64,000 nucleotides of DNA. Origin: Pseudomonas frederiksbergensis. Lineage in GTDB: Bacteria; Pseudomonadota; Gammaproteobacteria; Pseudomonadales; Pseudomonadaceae. The DNA lies in NCBI RefSeq assembly GCF_035751725.1, contig NZ_CP142104.1, positions 3,782,001-3,846,000 of the forward strand. The letters run 5' to 3'. This document shows positions 21,049 through 30,059 of this stretch, one piece after another. How positions within the stretch are numbered: the stretch's first letter is position 1; the number at the start of each line of letters is the position of its first letter. Both the position numbers and the translations under genes were made by a program. The notes beneath the pieces were generated by a model. It saw only the letters and a list, made by a program, of their open reading frames with translations. It was not told where the DNA came from and ran no database searches.

Positions 21049-22205
21049 CGCTGCATGCAGGCGGCAGGTGGCTTGAAGGCCATCAGCAATAGCGCCAGCA
21101 GGATCGATACCAGAATGAACCCCGCCGCGGCGAAACCGACCTTGCCCAACCCGAGGGTGTCGATGACCCGCCCACCTACCATCGCGCCCAGGCCGATTCC
21201 CAGGTTCGCACCGGCGATATTCAGCGACGCGGCAAACGCCGGAGCTTGCGGCGCGGCCTTCATCAACCGGACATGGCTGACCAAAAACAGTGCAGCCTGG
21301 GTCACCCCCCAAATGCCCAGCGCGGCAGCCAGCCCCAGGGTCGAATGGATGCTCGGCACCAGCGCGACCATGCCGCCGATCATGAACAGGCAGAACACCA
21401 TCGACGCGATCAACGGGTGCCGGTCCACCGCTCGACCGCCCAGGGAATTGCCCAGCAAGCCCACGGCGCCGAAGCCCATCAGGCACCAGCCTACAAGCGT
21501 GCCGTCGAAACCGGCCAGGCGCTCAAGGATATCGGCGAGGTAGGTGTAGGCGGTGAACATGCCGCTGAACACCAGGATCGACAACAGCACATGCCCTTGC
21601 ATCAATGGGCTATGCAATATCTTGAATTGCGAGCGCAAGCTCACCTGGTGCTGGTGCAGGTCTGTCTTCGGCAGGTAGATAAACAACAGCAGTGCCTTGG
21701 CGAATGCGATGACCGCCAGGATTGCAAAAGCGCTTCGCCAGCCGAATGCATCGCTGATCAGCGTACCCACCGGAATACCGAACACAGTGGCGCAGACGAT
21801 GCCGAAGCCGATCCGGGCGATCGCTCGCCCGGCGAATTGCGGCCCGACGATGTCCACCGCTGTTTCACTGGCCAACGCCCAGAACACCGGCAGGCCCAGT
21901 GCGGGAATCAGCCGGGCGACGGCCATGACCCAGATGTTGGGCGCCAATGCTGCCAGGGTGTTGGCCAGGCCGAACATTACCAGCACGCTGATAAACAATT
22001 TGCGACGTTCAACCCGGGCGAACCAGGCCGTCAGGAACGGCCCGAACGCAGCGACGGTAAACGCGAACAACGTCACCAGCAGCCCCGCCTGGGGGATGGT
22101 GACGTGCAGGTCGCGGGCGATGGAAGGCAGCAGGCCAACGATGATGAATTCCGTGGTCAACACCGTGAAACCAGCGGCGGACAACAGGAAAATGGGCAAC
22201 AGCAT
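21045..22205 (-). CDS. MFS transporter, DHA1 family (sugar/drug efflux type)
   Basis: 386 residues with 12 hydrophobic segments. The N-terminus is TVLTTEFIIVGLLPSIARDL, a signature shared by AraJ/SotB/Bcr-type efflux permeases, and the loop 2-3 motif appears as FARVERRKLFI. ATG22205 is chosen because GGAG lies 7 bases upstream; a 13-codon extension is possible. Substrate not predictable. Confidence 0.88.
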   Translation of the reverse strand: MLLPIFLLSAAGFTVLTTEFIIVGLLPSIARDLHVTIPQAGLLVTLFAFTVAAFGPFLTAWFARVERRKLFISVLVMFGLANTLAALAPNIWVMAVARLIPALGLPVFWALASETAVDIVGPQFAGRAIARIGFGIVCATVFGIPVGTLISDAFGWRSAFAILAVIAFAKALLLFIYLPKTDLHQHQVSLRSQFKILHSPLMQGHVLLSILVFSGMFTAYTYLADILERLAGFDGTLVGWCLMGFGAVGLLGNSLGGRAVDRHPLIASMVFCLFMIGGMVALVPSIHSTLGLAAALGIWGVTQAALFLVSHVRLMKAAPQAPAFAASLNIAGANLGIGLGAMVGGRVIDTLGLGKVGFAAAGFILVSILLALLLMAFKPPAACMQR

Positions 22206-22485
22206 GGGAGACTCCGAGAAAACGACGACACCAGCGATAGCCAAAGGCCCGCTGGAGAGTATGAAAAAGTGAATAGGACAAAGCCTACCAGAATGCCCCC
22301 GTCAGCAAAACGTGTTCAAACATGCAGGTGACGGATCGTCACAGGTCCGTCAGATTTTTCGTCGGGCTGTGATAAAGTCCGCGGCCTGCAAACGCTCTAC
22401 CTTCTTTCGGTCCCGTCCAAGTGGCCTGCCGGCTCGTTGCCCCGTTCGGCTGACCGTTACACATAAAAAAATCAGAGATACCGTT

Positions 22486-23718
22486 ATGACAGCTGTCTCC
22501 CCTTCTCTATTGCACCGCCTCAAAAGCACTGGCTTGGTCACGCAGATCATTATTGGCCTGATCGCCGGTATCGTCCTGGCATTGCTGGCGCCGGACCTGG
22601 CGAAATCCACTGAGTTCATCGGCAAGGTTTTCGTATCCGCGCTGAAGGCGGTGGCACCAATCCTGGTGTTCGTGCTGGTCATGGCCTCGATCGCCAACCA
22701 TAAGCACGGCCAGGAAACCCACATCCGGCCGATCCTGTTCCTTTACCTGCTGGGCACCTTCGCGGCCGCCGTGGTTGCGGTCATTGCCAGCACGTTGTTC
22801 CCCTCCAGCCTGGTGCTGAGCACTCAGGACGTCGCGGTCACCGCGCCAGGTGGCATCAGCGAAGTGCTGCAAAGCCTGGCACTGAGCGTCGTCGACAACC
22901 CCGTCCGTGCATTGATGAACGGTAACTTCATCGGCATCCTGGCCTGGGCCATCGGCATGGGCATCGCTATTCGCCACGCCGGCCAAACCACGCGCACCGT
23001 CCTTGAGGACTTGTCCAATGGCGTGACCGTGATCGTGCGCCTGGTGATCCGCTTCGCCCCGCTGGGGATTTTCGGGCTGGTGGCTTCGACTCTCGCCACT
23101 TCCGGCTTCAGCGCCCTGCTCGGCTATCTGCACCTGCTGATCGTATTGATCGGCTGCATGTTGTTCGTGGCACTGGTGATCAACCCGCTCATCGTGTTCT
23201 GGAAGCTGCGTCGCAACCCGTACCCGCTGGTGTTTACCTGCCTGCGCGAGAGCGGGATTACCGCGTTCTTCACCCGCAGCTCCGCGGCGAACATCCCGGT
23301 AAACCTGGAATTGAGCAAGCGCCTCGGCCTGCATGAGGATACTTACTCGGTTTCGATCCCGCTGGGCGCGACCATCAACATGGCCGGCGCGGCTATCACC
23401 ATCACGGTCCTGACGCTGGCCGCCGTGCACACCCTGGGCATCGTGGTGGACGTTCCCACGGCCGTGCTGCTGAGTGTCGTTGCCGCCGTCTGCGCCTGCG
23501 GTGCTTCCGGGGTGGCGGGCGGGTCGCTGTTGCTGATTCCGCTGGCGTGCAGCCTGTTTGGCATTCCTAGCGAAATCGCCATGCAAGTGGTCGCGGTGGG
23601 CTTCATCATCGGGGTGCTGCAGGATTCGGCTGAAACCGCGTTGAATTCGTCTACCGATGTCTTGTTCACGGCAGCGGCTTGCCTGGGCGAAGAAGAGCGG
23701 GCGCGTCGCACAGCCTAA
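22486..23718 (+). CDS. sstT: Serine/threonine:sodium symporter
   Basis: 410 residues of the dicarboxylate/amino acid:cation symporter fold. Diagnostic stretches are the re-entrant serine-rich [31 protein letters not shown], and [20 protein letters not shown]. It imports Ser and Thr with Na+. ATG22486 ([13 protein letters not shown]) matches the family start; the 58-codon extension is rejected. Confidence 0.95.
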   Translation: MTAVSPSLLHRLKSTGLVTQIIIGLIAGIVLALLAPDLAKSTEFIGKVFVSALKAVAPILVFVLVMASIANHKHGQETHIRPILFLYLLGTFAAAVVAVIASTLFPSSLVLSTQDVAVTAPGGISEVLQSLALSVVDNPVRALMNGNFIGILAWAIGMGIAIRHAGQTTRTVLEDLSNGVTVIVRLVIRFAPLGIFGLVASTLATSGFSALLGYLHLLIVLIGCMLFVALVINPLIVFWKLRRNPYPLVFTCLRESGITAFFTRSSAANIPVNLELSKRLGLHEDTYSVSIPLGATINMAGAAITITVLTLAAVHTLGIVVDVPTAVLLSVVAAVCACGASGVAGGSLLLIPLACSLFGIPSEIAMQVVAVGFIIGVLQDSAETALNSSTDVLFTAAACLGEEERARRTA

Positions 23719-23744
23719 GCAATGCGCTGGCTGCGGACAGCCAC

Positions 23745-23783
23745 AAAAAAGCCCGGGACGGCTCACACCGTTCCGGGCTTTTT
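23745..23783 (+). terminator. Terminator of sstT (possibly bidirectional)
   Basis: AAAAAGCCCGGGACGG pairs with CCGTTCCGGGCTTTTT (one G-T pair) around a 6-base loop. It lies between the convergent sstT and DUF1993 genes. Confidence 0.9.
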
Positions 23784-23796
23784 CATGCCCGCGGGA

Positions 23797-24306
23797 TTAG
23801 AACGCGCCCATGTAATCGCGCTTGCCCACTTCCACACCGTTGTGACGCAGCAAGGCGTACGCAGTGGTCACGTGGAAGAAAAACTGCGGCAAGCCGTACG
23901 TCAGCAGGTAATTCTGGCCCGTGAAGCGTTTTTCCTTCGGTGTGCCCGGACGGGTCACGATCTCGATGCCTTCCTTGCCATCGATCTGCTCGGCACTGAT
24001 ACCGTCAATGAAAGCCAGCACCTTGGCGATCAGGGCTTGCAGCTCAGCGAAGGTGGTCTCGTTGTCGTCGTACTTCGGCACTTCAATCTCGGCCAGGCGC
24101 GCGGACACGCCCTTGGCGAAGTCCACGGCGATCTGCACCTGGCGTACCAACGGGAACATGTCCGGGAACAGGCGCGCTTGCAGGAGCGCATTCGGATCGA
24201 TGTTTTTCGAGGTGGCGTGGGCTTCGGCCTTGTTCAAGACATCGCTCAGGGCGTTGAGCATCTGCTTGAAAACCGGGACGGAGGCGGCGTACAGGGAAAT
24301 AGTCAT
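23797..24306 (-). CDS. DUF1993 family protein
   Basis: 169 residues starting MTISLYAASVPVFKQMLNAL, which together with LLQARLFPDMFPLVRQVQ and YLLTYGLPQFFFHVTTAYAL identifies DUF1993, a four-helix DinB-like fold. No metal-site triad is evident and the function is unknown. ATG24306 is preferred over a 12-codon extension. Confidence 0.88.
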   Translation of the reverse strand: MTISLYAASVPVFKQMLNALSDVLNKAEAHATSKNIDPNALLQARLFPDMFPLVRQVQIAVDFAKGVSARLAEIEVPKYDDNETTFAELQALIAKVLAFIDGISAEQIDGKEGIEIVTRPGTPKEKRFTGQNYLLTYGLPQFFFHVTTAYALLRHNGVEVGKRDYMGAF

Positions 24307-24435
24307 GGCGATCTCATGGAATGGTAGAAGAAGATGAATCAAACGTGGGCGATTATAGCCACGGCTTGTTGCGCACCTTGTCTTTTATTGCGCAAGGATT
24401 ACGCTAGGCGCCTTCCACAGCATAGGGAACGCGCG

Positions 24436-25083
24436 ATGAGCATCGAAGAACAAGGCCCGGCCGAAGAACCGCGGCTCAACAGCACGGAAATCCGCATTCT
24501 CGGCGCCCTGGTCGAAAAGCAGGCCACCAATCCCGAGTCCTACCCTCTCACCCTGAATGCACTGGTGCTGGCCTGCAACCAGAAAACCAGTCGCGAACCT
24601 GTGATGAACCTCAATCCGGGACAAGTCGGCCAAAGCCTGCGGGCCTTGGAGGGCCGGGGTTTTACCCGATTGGTGATGGGCAGCCGCGCCGACCGCTGGG
24701 AGCACCGGGTCGACAAGGCGCTGGAATTGGTGCCAGCCCAAGTGATCCTGATGGGGTTGCTGTTCTTGCGCGGGCCGCAAACCGTCAACGAACTGCTGAC
24801 CCGCAGCGGTCGCATGCATGATTTCGAGGACACCGAACAGGTGGTGCACCAGCTGGAGCGCCTGATCGCTCGTGGCTTGGCGCTGTTGGTGCCACGCCAG
24901 GCCGGCCAACGCGAAGATCGTTATGTGCATGCCATGGGCGACCCGGCGGACATCGAGGCGATCCTCGCCGCGCGTCAACAGCCGGCCGAACGCAGCACCG
25001 CGGGCGGCGTATCGCTGGAACGTATCGAAGAACTCGAAGCGCGAATCGCGGCGCTGGAAGAACGGCTGGCACGGCTGGAATAA
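24436..25083 (+). CDS. YceH family (DUF480) winged-helix protein
   Basis: 215 residues. Two winged-helix modules are seen ([43 protein letters not shown]), followed by a C-terminal coiled coil ([16 protein letters not shown]). The family is conserved in proteobacteria with unknown function, and putatively binds DNA or RNA. It converges on the AroE-like gene with 6 bases between stops. Confidence 0.9.
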   Translation: MSIEEQGPAEEPRLNSTEIRILGALVEKQATNPESYPLTLNALVLACNQKTSREPVMNLNPGQVGQSLRALEGRGFTRLVMGSRADRWEHRVDKALELVPAQVILMGLLFLRGPQTVNELLTRSGRMHDFEDTEQVVHQLERLIARGLALLVPRQAGQREDRYVHAMGDPADIEAILAARQQPAERSTAGGVSLERIEELEARIAALEERLARLE

Positions 25084-25089
25084 CGGCGC

Positions 25090-25911
25090 TTACCCGGCCC
25101 GGGCAAATGCCACGGCTTTGTCGAACTGGTCGTGGTTGGGCCGGACCCCGGTGTACAGGACGAACTGCTCCAGGGCTTGGATCGCGATGACCTCCAGCCC
25201 TGTGATCACGCGCTTGCCTTGCGCCTGGGCGCGCACGATCAATGGTGTTTCCGAAGGAATCGCCACGACATCGAACACGGTCTCGGCCGCAGCGATGGCG
25301 GCGGGCTCGAATGCCAGTTGGTCTGCTTCCGCACCGCCGGTCATGCCGATCGGTGTGACGTTGATCAGCATCTGTGGGCGCCGATCACCCAGTTCGGCTT
25401 GCCATTCGTAACCCAAGGAATCGGCGAGGGCCCGGCCAGTGGTTTCGTTGCGAGCCACGATCAAGCCATTTTTGTAGCCACCGTCGCGCAAGGCGCTGGC
25501 AACTGCCTTGGCCATGCCACCGCTGCCACGCAGGGCAAACGTGGATTCCTTGGGCACGGCATGGTGCTGCAACAGTTGCGCGATGGCGATGTAGTCCGTG
25601 TTGTACGCCTTCAGATGACCGTTGGTATTGACGATGGTGTTGATCGACTGGATGGCCGCGGCGGAAGGGTCCAGCTCATCGACCAAGGCAATGCAGGCCT
25701 CCTTGAATGGCATCGACACACCGCAACCGCGGATGCCCAGGGCGCGGATACCGCCCACGGCCCCGGGCAGATCCTGGCTGGTGAATGCCTTGTAATAGAA
25801 ATTCAGACCCAACTGCTCATACAGGTGATTGTGAAAACGCAGGCCGAAATTGCCCGGGCGTCCCGATAGCGACATGCATAGCTGGGTGTCTTTGTTGGGG
25901 GTCATCTGCAT
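25090..25911 (-). CDS. Shikimate dehydrogenase-like enzyme
   Basis: 273 residues. The substrate domain has catalytic Lys in GVSMPFKEACI and Asp in KAYNTDYIAI; the NADP fold has LRGSGGMAKAVASALRDGG and INVTPIGMTGG. This is the AroE-like paralogue group (HI0607-type), which turns over shikimate slowly, so its true substrate is unclear and the housekeeping aroE is expected elsewhere. ATG25911 has AAGGAG 8 bases upstream. Confidence 0.88.
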   Translation of the reverse strand: MQMTPNKDTQLCMSLSGRPGNFGLRFHNHLYEQLGLNFYYKAFTSQDLPGAVGGIRALGIRGCGVSMPFKEACIALVDELDPSAAAIQSINTIVNTNGHLKAYNTDYIAIAQLLQHHAVPKESTFALRGSGGMAKAVASALRDGGYKNGLIVARNETTGRALADSLGYEWQAELGDRRPQMLINVTPIGMTGGAEADQLAFEPAAIAAAETVFDVVAIPSETPLIVRAQAQGKRVITGLEVIAIQALEQFVLYTGVRPNHDQFDKAVAFARAG

Positions 25912-26157
25912 GTTCGTCTCCTTCAAACCAATTTCGGATGGGCGGGCGCGCTGTCCCGACCGGTTCATTCGATGATCTGACACCGGGTGCAGCGAGCCGA
26001 CTCGGCGTCCGGTAAAAAAAACCGCCACAGACCTTACACAATATTTACCCAACGGCGTCGAAAATCCTGGGAAAATCGCTGTCAGAGCAAGTATCCCCGC
26101 GCCCCTACTCGGGTCTGCTACAGGCCACAGGCGCCGGGGCCGGAACGAGGAAACGCC

Positions 26158-26508
26158 ATGAAACGCAAACTCCCCATCATCGCCCTGCTCGTGGGGGCAC
26201 TCGCGGTCACCGGCCAGGCATCCGCCCATGGCCGCGGTGGTTGGGAGGGGCCCGCAGTGTTCGGTGCCATCGTCGGCTCTGCCATTGTCGGCTCCGCGCT
26301 CATCAACCGTGACCGGCCGGTGTACGTCCAGCAACCGGTCTACGTGCAGCCACAGCCGGTCTATGTGCAGCAGCCTCCACCGGTCTACTACCAACCGCAG
26401 CCGGTGTATATCGAGCAACCGATCTACTATCGCCCGGCCCCGGTGTATTACGGCCCTCCGAGGGGCTATTACTACGGTCCGCCACGTGGGCACTACGGCC
26501 GATGGTAA
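26158..26508 (+). CDS. Exported glycine-zipper / PVYVQ-repeat protein
   Basis: 116 residues. The signal peptide ends at ASAHG, followed by a glycine-zipper helix (AIVGSAIVGSALI). The second half is a degenerate tandem of PVYVQQ/QPVY units and ends in a Gly-Tyr-Pro-rich tail (YYYGPPRGHYGRW). GAGG lies about 9 bases before the ATG. Composition suggests an envelope protein that is extended or self-associating. Unrecognised function. Confidence 0.75.
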   Translation: MKRKLPIIALLVGALAVTGQASAHGRGGWEGPAVFGAIVGSAIVGSALINRDRPVYVQQPVYVQPQPVYVQQPPPVYYQPQPVYIEQPIYYRPAPVYYGPPRGYYYGPPRGHYGRW

Positions 26509-26530
26509 ACAGTGCCCCTTGAGCTGAACA

Positions 26531-26569
26531 AAAAAGCAGCCTGTGATCGATGATCACAGGCTGCTTTTT
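26531..26569. terminator. Bidirectional terminator
   Basis: An 18-bp perfect stem, AAAAAGCAGCCTGTGATC and its inverse, with a 3-base loop sits between the convergent repeat-protein and permease genes. Confidence 0.93.
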
Positions 26570-26596
26570 ATTGGGTCAAAATGCCCGTTGCAGGGT

Positions 26597-28117
26597 CTAG
26601 ACGTGCTCGCTGCTTTTCAATCGCACCGGGCCATGTTCTGCGGTCGGATGGTCAGGCGCGGCGACCACGGGAATCTCATTGCCGTCGCAGTCGTGCAATT
26701 TGCCGTCGCTGAAATAATCCCCCTCGCGCAGCGCCGCCAGATCCTGATAACGCAGCACCCGTTCGGTGCCGGCGGCGAATACCGATTGCTGATCGGAGTT
26801 GCCGGCGGTGAAGTGGTTGAAGGCCAGGTTCAGCACGATGGCCATGATGGCCGACGAACTGATGCCGGAATGGAAGATCGTCGCGAACCAGCTCGGGAAA
26901 TGGTCGTAGAAGTTCGGCGCGGCGATCGGGATCATGCCGAAGCCGATGGAGGTAGCGACGATGATCAGGTTGACGTTGTTGCGATAATCGACCTTCGACA
27001 GCGTGCGGATACCGCTGGCGGCGACGGTACCGAACAGCACGATACCGGCGCCGCCGAGCACTGAAGTCGGCACGGCGGCGATCACCCGCCCCATGAACGG
27101 CAACAGCCCGAGCACCACCAGGAACACGCCGCCCGTTGCCACCACGAAACGACTCTTGATCCCGGTCACGGCCACCAGTCCAACGTTCTGGGCAAAGGCG
27201 CTCTGGGTGAACGACCCGAAAATCGGCGCGATCATGCTCGACAGCATGTCGGCCCGCAAGCCGTTGCCCAGGCGCCGGGAGTCGACCTTGGTGTCGATGA
27301 TCTCCCCCACCGCGAGGATGTCGGCCGAAGTTTCCACCAGCGTCACCATGATCACGATGCACATCGACAGGATTGCGGCGATATGAAAGGTCGGCATGCC
27401 AAAGTGAAACGGTGTCGGGAAGCCGAACATCGGGCCCTCACCCACCGATGAAAAATCCGCCATGCCAAGAAACACCGCGATGACCGTACCGATGACCATC
27501 GCCAACAGGATCGATAGCCGGGAAATCGTCGCGCTGCCCATCTTGCTCAGCACCAGCACCAGTACCAGGGTCACGGCGGCCAAGCCAATGTTGGCCATGC
27601 TGCCGAAATCCGGTGCATGGCTGTTCCCGCCCATTGCCCAGCGTGCCGCCACGGGCATCAATGTCAGGCCGATGGTGGTGATCACGATGCCGGTAACCAA
27701 GGGTGGGAAAAAACGCGTGATGCGGGAAAACACCGGGGTAATCAGCAGGCCGATCAAGGAAGCGGCGATTACCGCGCCGAGGATGGCCTGGAAACCCCCT
27801 TCTCCACCGGTGCCGACAATCGCAACCATGGTCGCGACACCAGAAAACGAAACGCCCTGGACCAGTGGCAGTTGGCAACCAAAAAATGGCAGGCCGAGGG
27901 TTTGCAACAACGTCGCCAGCCCTCCTGCGAACAGCGAAGCAGCGATCAGCAGACCGATGTCGGCAGCGGACAACCCGGCCGCCTGGCCGATGATCAAGGG
28001 CACCGCGACGATGCCACCGTACATGGTCAACACATGTTGCAGGCCGTAAGCCATATTCGCGCCGACGCCGAGGTTTTCGTCCTCGGGCCGTGGGAGTGAA
28101 ACATGGGGCGTTTTCAT
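26597..28117 (-). CDS. NCS2-family purine (xanthine/urate) permease
   Basis: 506 residues with about 12-14 transmembrane helices. NCS2 signatures are present: QGVSFSGVATM in helix 3, VETSADILAVGEI in helix 8 and FTQSAFAQNVGLVAVTGI in helix 10. It imports a purine base with protons. Xanthine or urate is likely from resemblance to XanQ/UacT-type proteins, but this is inference. A palindromic operator lies about 70 bases upstream. Confidence 0.88.
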   Translation of the reverse strand: MKTPHVSLPRPEDENLGVGANMAYGLQHVLTMYGGIVAVPLIIGQAAGLSAADIGLLIAASLFAGGLATLLQTLGLPFFGCQLPLVQGVSFSGVATMVAIVGTGGEGGFQAILGAVIAASLIGLLITPVFSRITRFFPPLVTGIVITTIGLTLMPVAARWAMGGNSHAPDFGSMANIGLAAVTLVLVLVLSKMGSATISRLSILLAMVIGTVIAVFLGMADFSSVGEGPMFGFPTPFHFGMPTFHIAAILSMCIVIMVTLVETSADILAVGEIIDTKVDSRRLGNGLRADMLSSMIAPIFGSFTQSAFAQNVGLVAVTGIKSRFVVATGGVFLVVLGLLPFMGRVIAAVPTSVLGGAGIVLFGTVAASGIRTLSKVDYRNNVNLIIVATSIGFGMIPIAAPNFYDHFPSWFATIFHSGISSSAIMAIVLNLAFNHFTAGNSDQQSVFAAGTERVLRYQDLAALREGDYFSDGKLHDCDGNEIPVVAAPDHPTAEHGPVRLKSSEHV

Positions 28118-28184
28118 GGTTCGGGGATTCCCTGTTTTTTGTTATGCGCACACTGTATTCAAAACTCAGGACAAATGTCCATAG

Positions 28185-28198
28185 AGTTGTATACAACT
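28185..28198. promoter_or_regulatory. Palindromic operator upstream of the purine permease
   Basis: AGTTGTATACAACT is a perfect 14-base palindrome with the TTGTATACAA core typical of GntR/FadR-family operators. A weaker half-match (TGTATTCAA) lies at 28154-28162, nearer the permease. The regulator gene is not adjacent. Confidence 0.55.
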
Positions 28199-28255
28199 TG
28201 TTGCGCAAGCGTGACGAACAGGGATTGCAATTCCTAAACCAAAACGGTCAGAACA

Positions 28256-29077
28256 TCATGCCAAAAGTTCTTTAATCGCGGGCCGCAGTAATTCCCGGGG
28301 CGGTACGGTGAGGCCGAACTCCGTTTCCAGCAGCGCGATCAGCTCATCGGCGTCGCTGATGGTGCGTCGTTCGCTTTCGTGTCCAATCCGGTGCACGGCA
28401 TAGCTGTTGCCATTGAGCGTCTTGCGAATTCCCTCACCTGTGCGGGCGACCATCAGCCTGCCCATGAATGGCGATTCAGGGTGGGAGCAGACATACCAAT
28501 TGCCAACGATGTAGTCGATTTCCTCCTGGCGTTGCAGGTCGAAGAGGTACATCGGGCGCCATTCATCGCCGACCTCGGCGCGCAACATGTAGCCGTCCTG
28601 GCTGATGTCGATGCGATACGGTTCGTGAGGCGTGGGCTGGACATCGCGGTTGTCCAGCAAGAGCGGCGCGGTGGGCACCATGCCGCCAAAGCCGACGTCG
28701 GTGACATAGCGCACCCCATCCAGCGTCACCACGCTCAAGCGATGGGTACGCGCGGGCCAGGCGCCCTCCGGTGCGTTCATCACGACGCGTCCGGTGATGC
28801 CTCGGGCATCGAAGCCCAGCGCCTGCAACAATGCCAGGAACAACTGATTGAGTTCATAGCAATAACCGCCACGACCTTGTTCAAAGACCTTTCGCTCGAC
28901 CGTCTCCAGATCGATGGGCACAGGCTGGCGCAGCAGCGTCGAGAGGGTCTCGAAGGGAAACTCGGCGGTATGGCGCCATTGAAGCTGGCGCAGCGTATCC
29001 AGCGTGGGAGGCGGCGCCGTGTCGAAACCCAGGCGTCGCAGGTAGCGACCGGTATCGCTCAGTCGAGATTGGCTCAT
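28256..29077 (-). CDS. nat: Arylamine N-acetyltransferase
   Basis: 273 residues, standard NAT length. The catalytic triad is visible: Cys in RGGYCYELN, His in RTHRLSVVTL, Asp in YVTDVGFGGMVPTAP. It moves acetyl from acetyl-CoA to arylamines and hydrazines by a ping-pong route in the cytoplasm. Single gene, divergently placed from nothing; followed upstream by the exonuclease gene on the same strand. Confidence 0.95.
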   Translation of the reverse strand: MSQSRLSDTGRYLRRLGFDTAPPPTLDTLRQLQWRHTAEFPFETLSTLLRQPVPIDLETVERKVFEQGRGGYCYELNQLFLALLQALGFDARGITGRVVMNAPEGAWPARTHRLSVVTLDGVRYVTDVGFGGMVPTAPLLLDNRDVQPTPHEPYRIDISQDGYMLRAEVGDEWRPMYLFDLQRQEEIDYIVGNWYVCSHPESPFMGRLMVARTGEGIRKTLNGNSYAVHRIGHESERRTISDADELIALLETEFGLTVPPRELLRPAIKELLA

Positions 29078-29194
29078 GGGGGATATCCTTTCCTGTCAGG
29101 AGGCAGGGCTTTCGGTTAGCTCGCTGCAATTGGGCAGGTATAAGGCATTTCCCTGCTACGGACAAATCTGACGAGGGTTGGCCCGCTCGAACCC

Positions 29195-29989
29195 TCAACG
29201 CCGCTTTCGCGAAGACAACCGGATCCAGGTCGGCGCGTGGTCGCTGGGATGCTCCTGGTTCCTGACCCAGGCATCCACGCCCGCATCGCTCAGGTAGGCG
29301 CTGGCCACCGGGTTGAGCAGCAGGTGGTCGATGCGCAGCCCAGAGTTTTTTTGCCAGTGCTGGCGGAAGTAATCCCAGAACGTGTAGATCCGCTCTTGCG
29401 GATAGAGATGACGCAAGGAGTCGGTCCACCCCTGGTCCAGCAACCGCTGATAACACTCACGGCTTTCAGGCTGCAGCAGCGCGTCCTTGAGCCAGGAGCG
29501 CGGGTTATAGATATCCATGTCGGTGGGCACCACATTGTAGTCCCCGGCCAATACCACCGGATGGTCGCTCGCCTGGAGTGCCTGCGCATACTCGATCAGG
29601 CGTTCGAACCAGGCCAGCTTGTAGTCGAACTTCGGACCTGGCTGGGGATTGCCATTGGGCAGGTAGAGGCAGCCCACCAGGACGCCATGCACCGCTGCTT
29701 CCAGATAACGGCTGTGACTGTCATCCTCTCCTCCTGGCAGGCCGCGTCGGCTCTCCAAAGGTTGCGCATCGCGGGCCAGGATCGCCACACCGTTCCACGA
29801 CGCCTGGCCATGCCAGATCGATCCGTATCCCACCGACTCCAGCTCCGCGGCCGGGAAATCCTTGTCCGCCGCCTTGAGCTCCTGCAGACAGGCAATGTCG
29901 GGTTTTTCCCGCTCCAGCCATTCCAGCAGGTTAGGTAGCCGTGCCCGAATGCCGTTGATGTTGAAAGTCGCAATCCGCAGGTTCTTCAT
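29195..29989 (-). CDS. Exodeoxyribonuclease III-family AP endonuclease
   Basis: 264 residues of the exonuclease-endonuclease-phosphatase fold. Motifs are ATFNINGIRAR, ACLQELKA (metal Glu), GDYNVVPTDMDIYNP, GLRIDHLLLNP and the terminal SDHAPTW with catalytic Asp-His. It repairs abasic sites and trims 3' ends. ATG29989 is used rather than a TTG 8 codons upstream. Pseudomonads often have more than one xth gene, so no symbol is given. Confidence 0.92.
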   Translation of the reverse strand: MKNLRIATFNINGIRARLPNLLEWLEREKPDIACLQELKAADKDFPAAELESVGYGSIWHGQASWNGVAILARDAQPLESRRGLPGGEDDSHSRYLEAAVHGVLVGCLYLPNGNPQPGPKFDYKLAWFERLIEYAQALQASDHPVVLAGDYNVVPTDMDIYNPRSWLKDALLQPESRECYQRLLDQGWTDSLRHLYPQERIYTFWDYFRQHWQKNSGLRIDHLLLNPVASAYLSDAGVDAWVRNQEHPSDHAPTWIRLSSRKRR

Positions 29990-30059
29990 GGGCGAAAATT
30001 TCCTGAATGCCAAGACTTAGTTGTGACCGGCGACAGGCCCCACGGGTTGCAACCATCGC

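Noticed and set aside
26324..26430. Tandem repeats resembling a CRISPR array
   Set aside because: The repeats are irregular, in-frame PVYVQ codons of a protein, without spacers. No CRISPR array seen anywhere in the window.
25912..26493. N-terminal extension of the AroE-like gene to 467 codons
   Set aside because: The extra residues are antisense to the repeat protein at 26158, and a strong ribosome-binding site precedes ATG25911.
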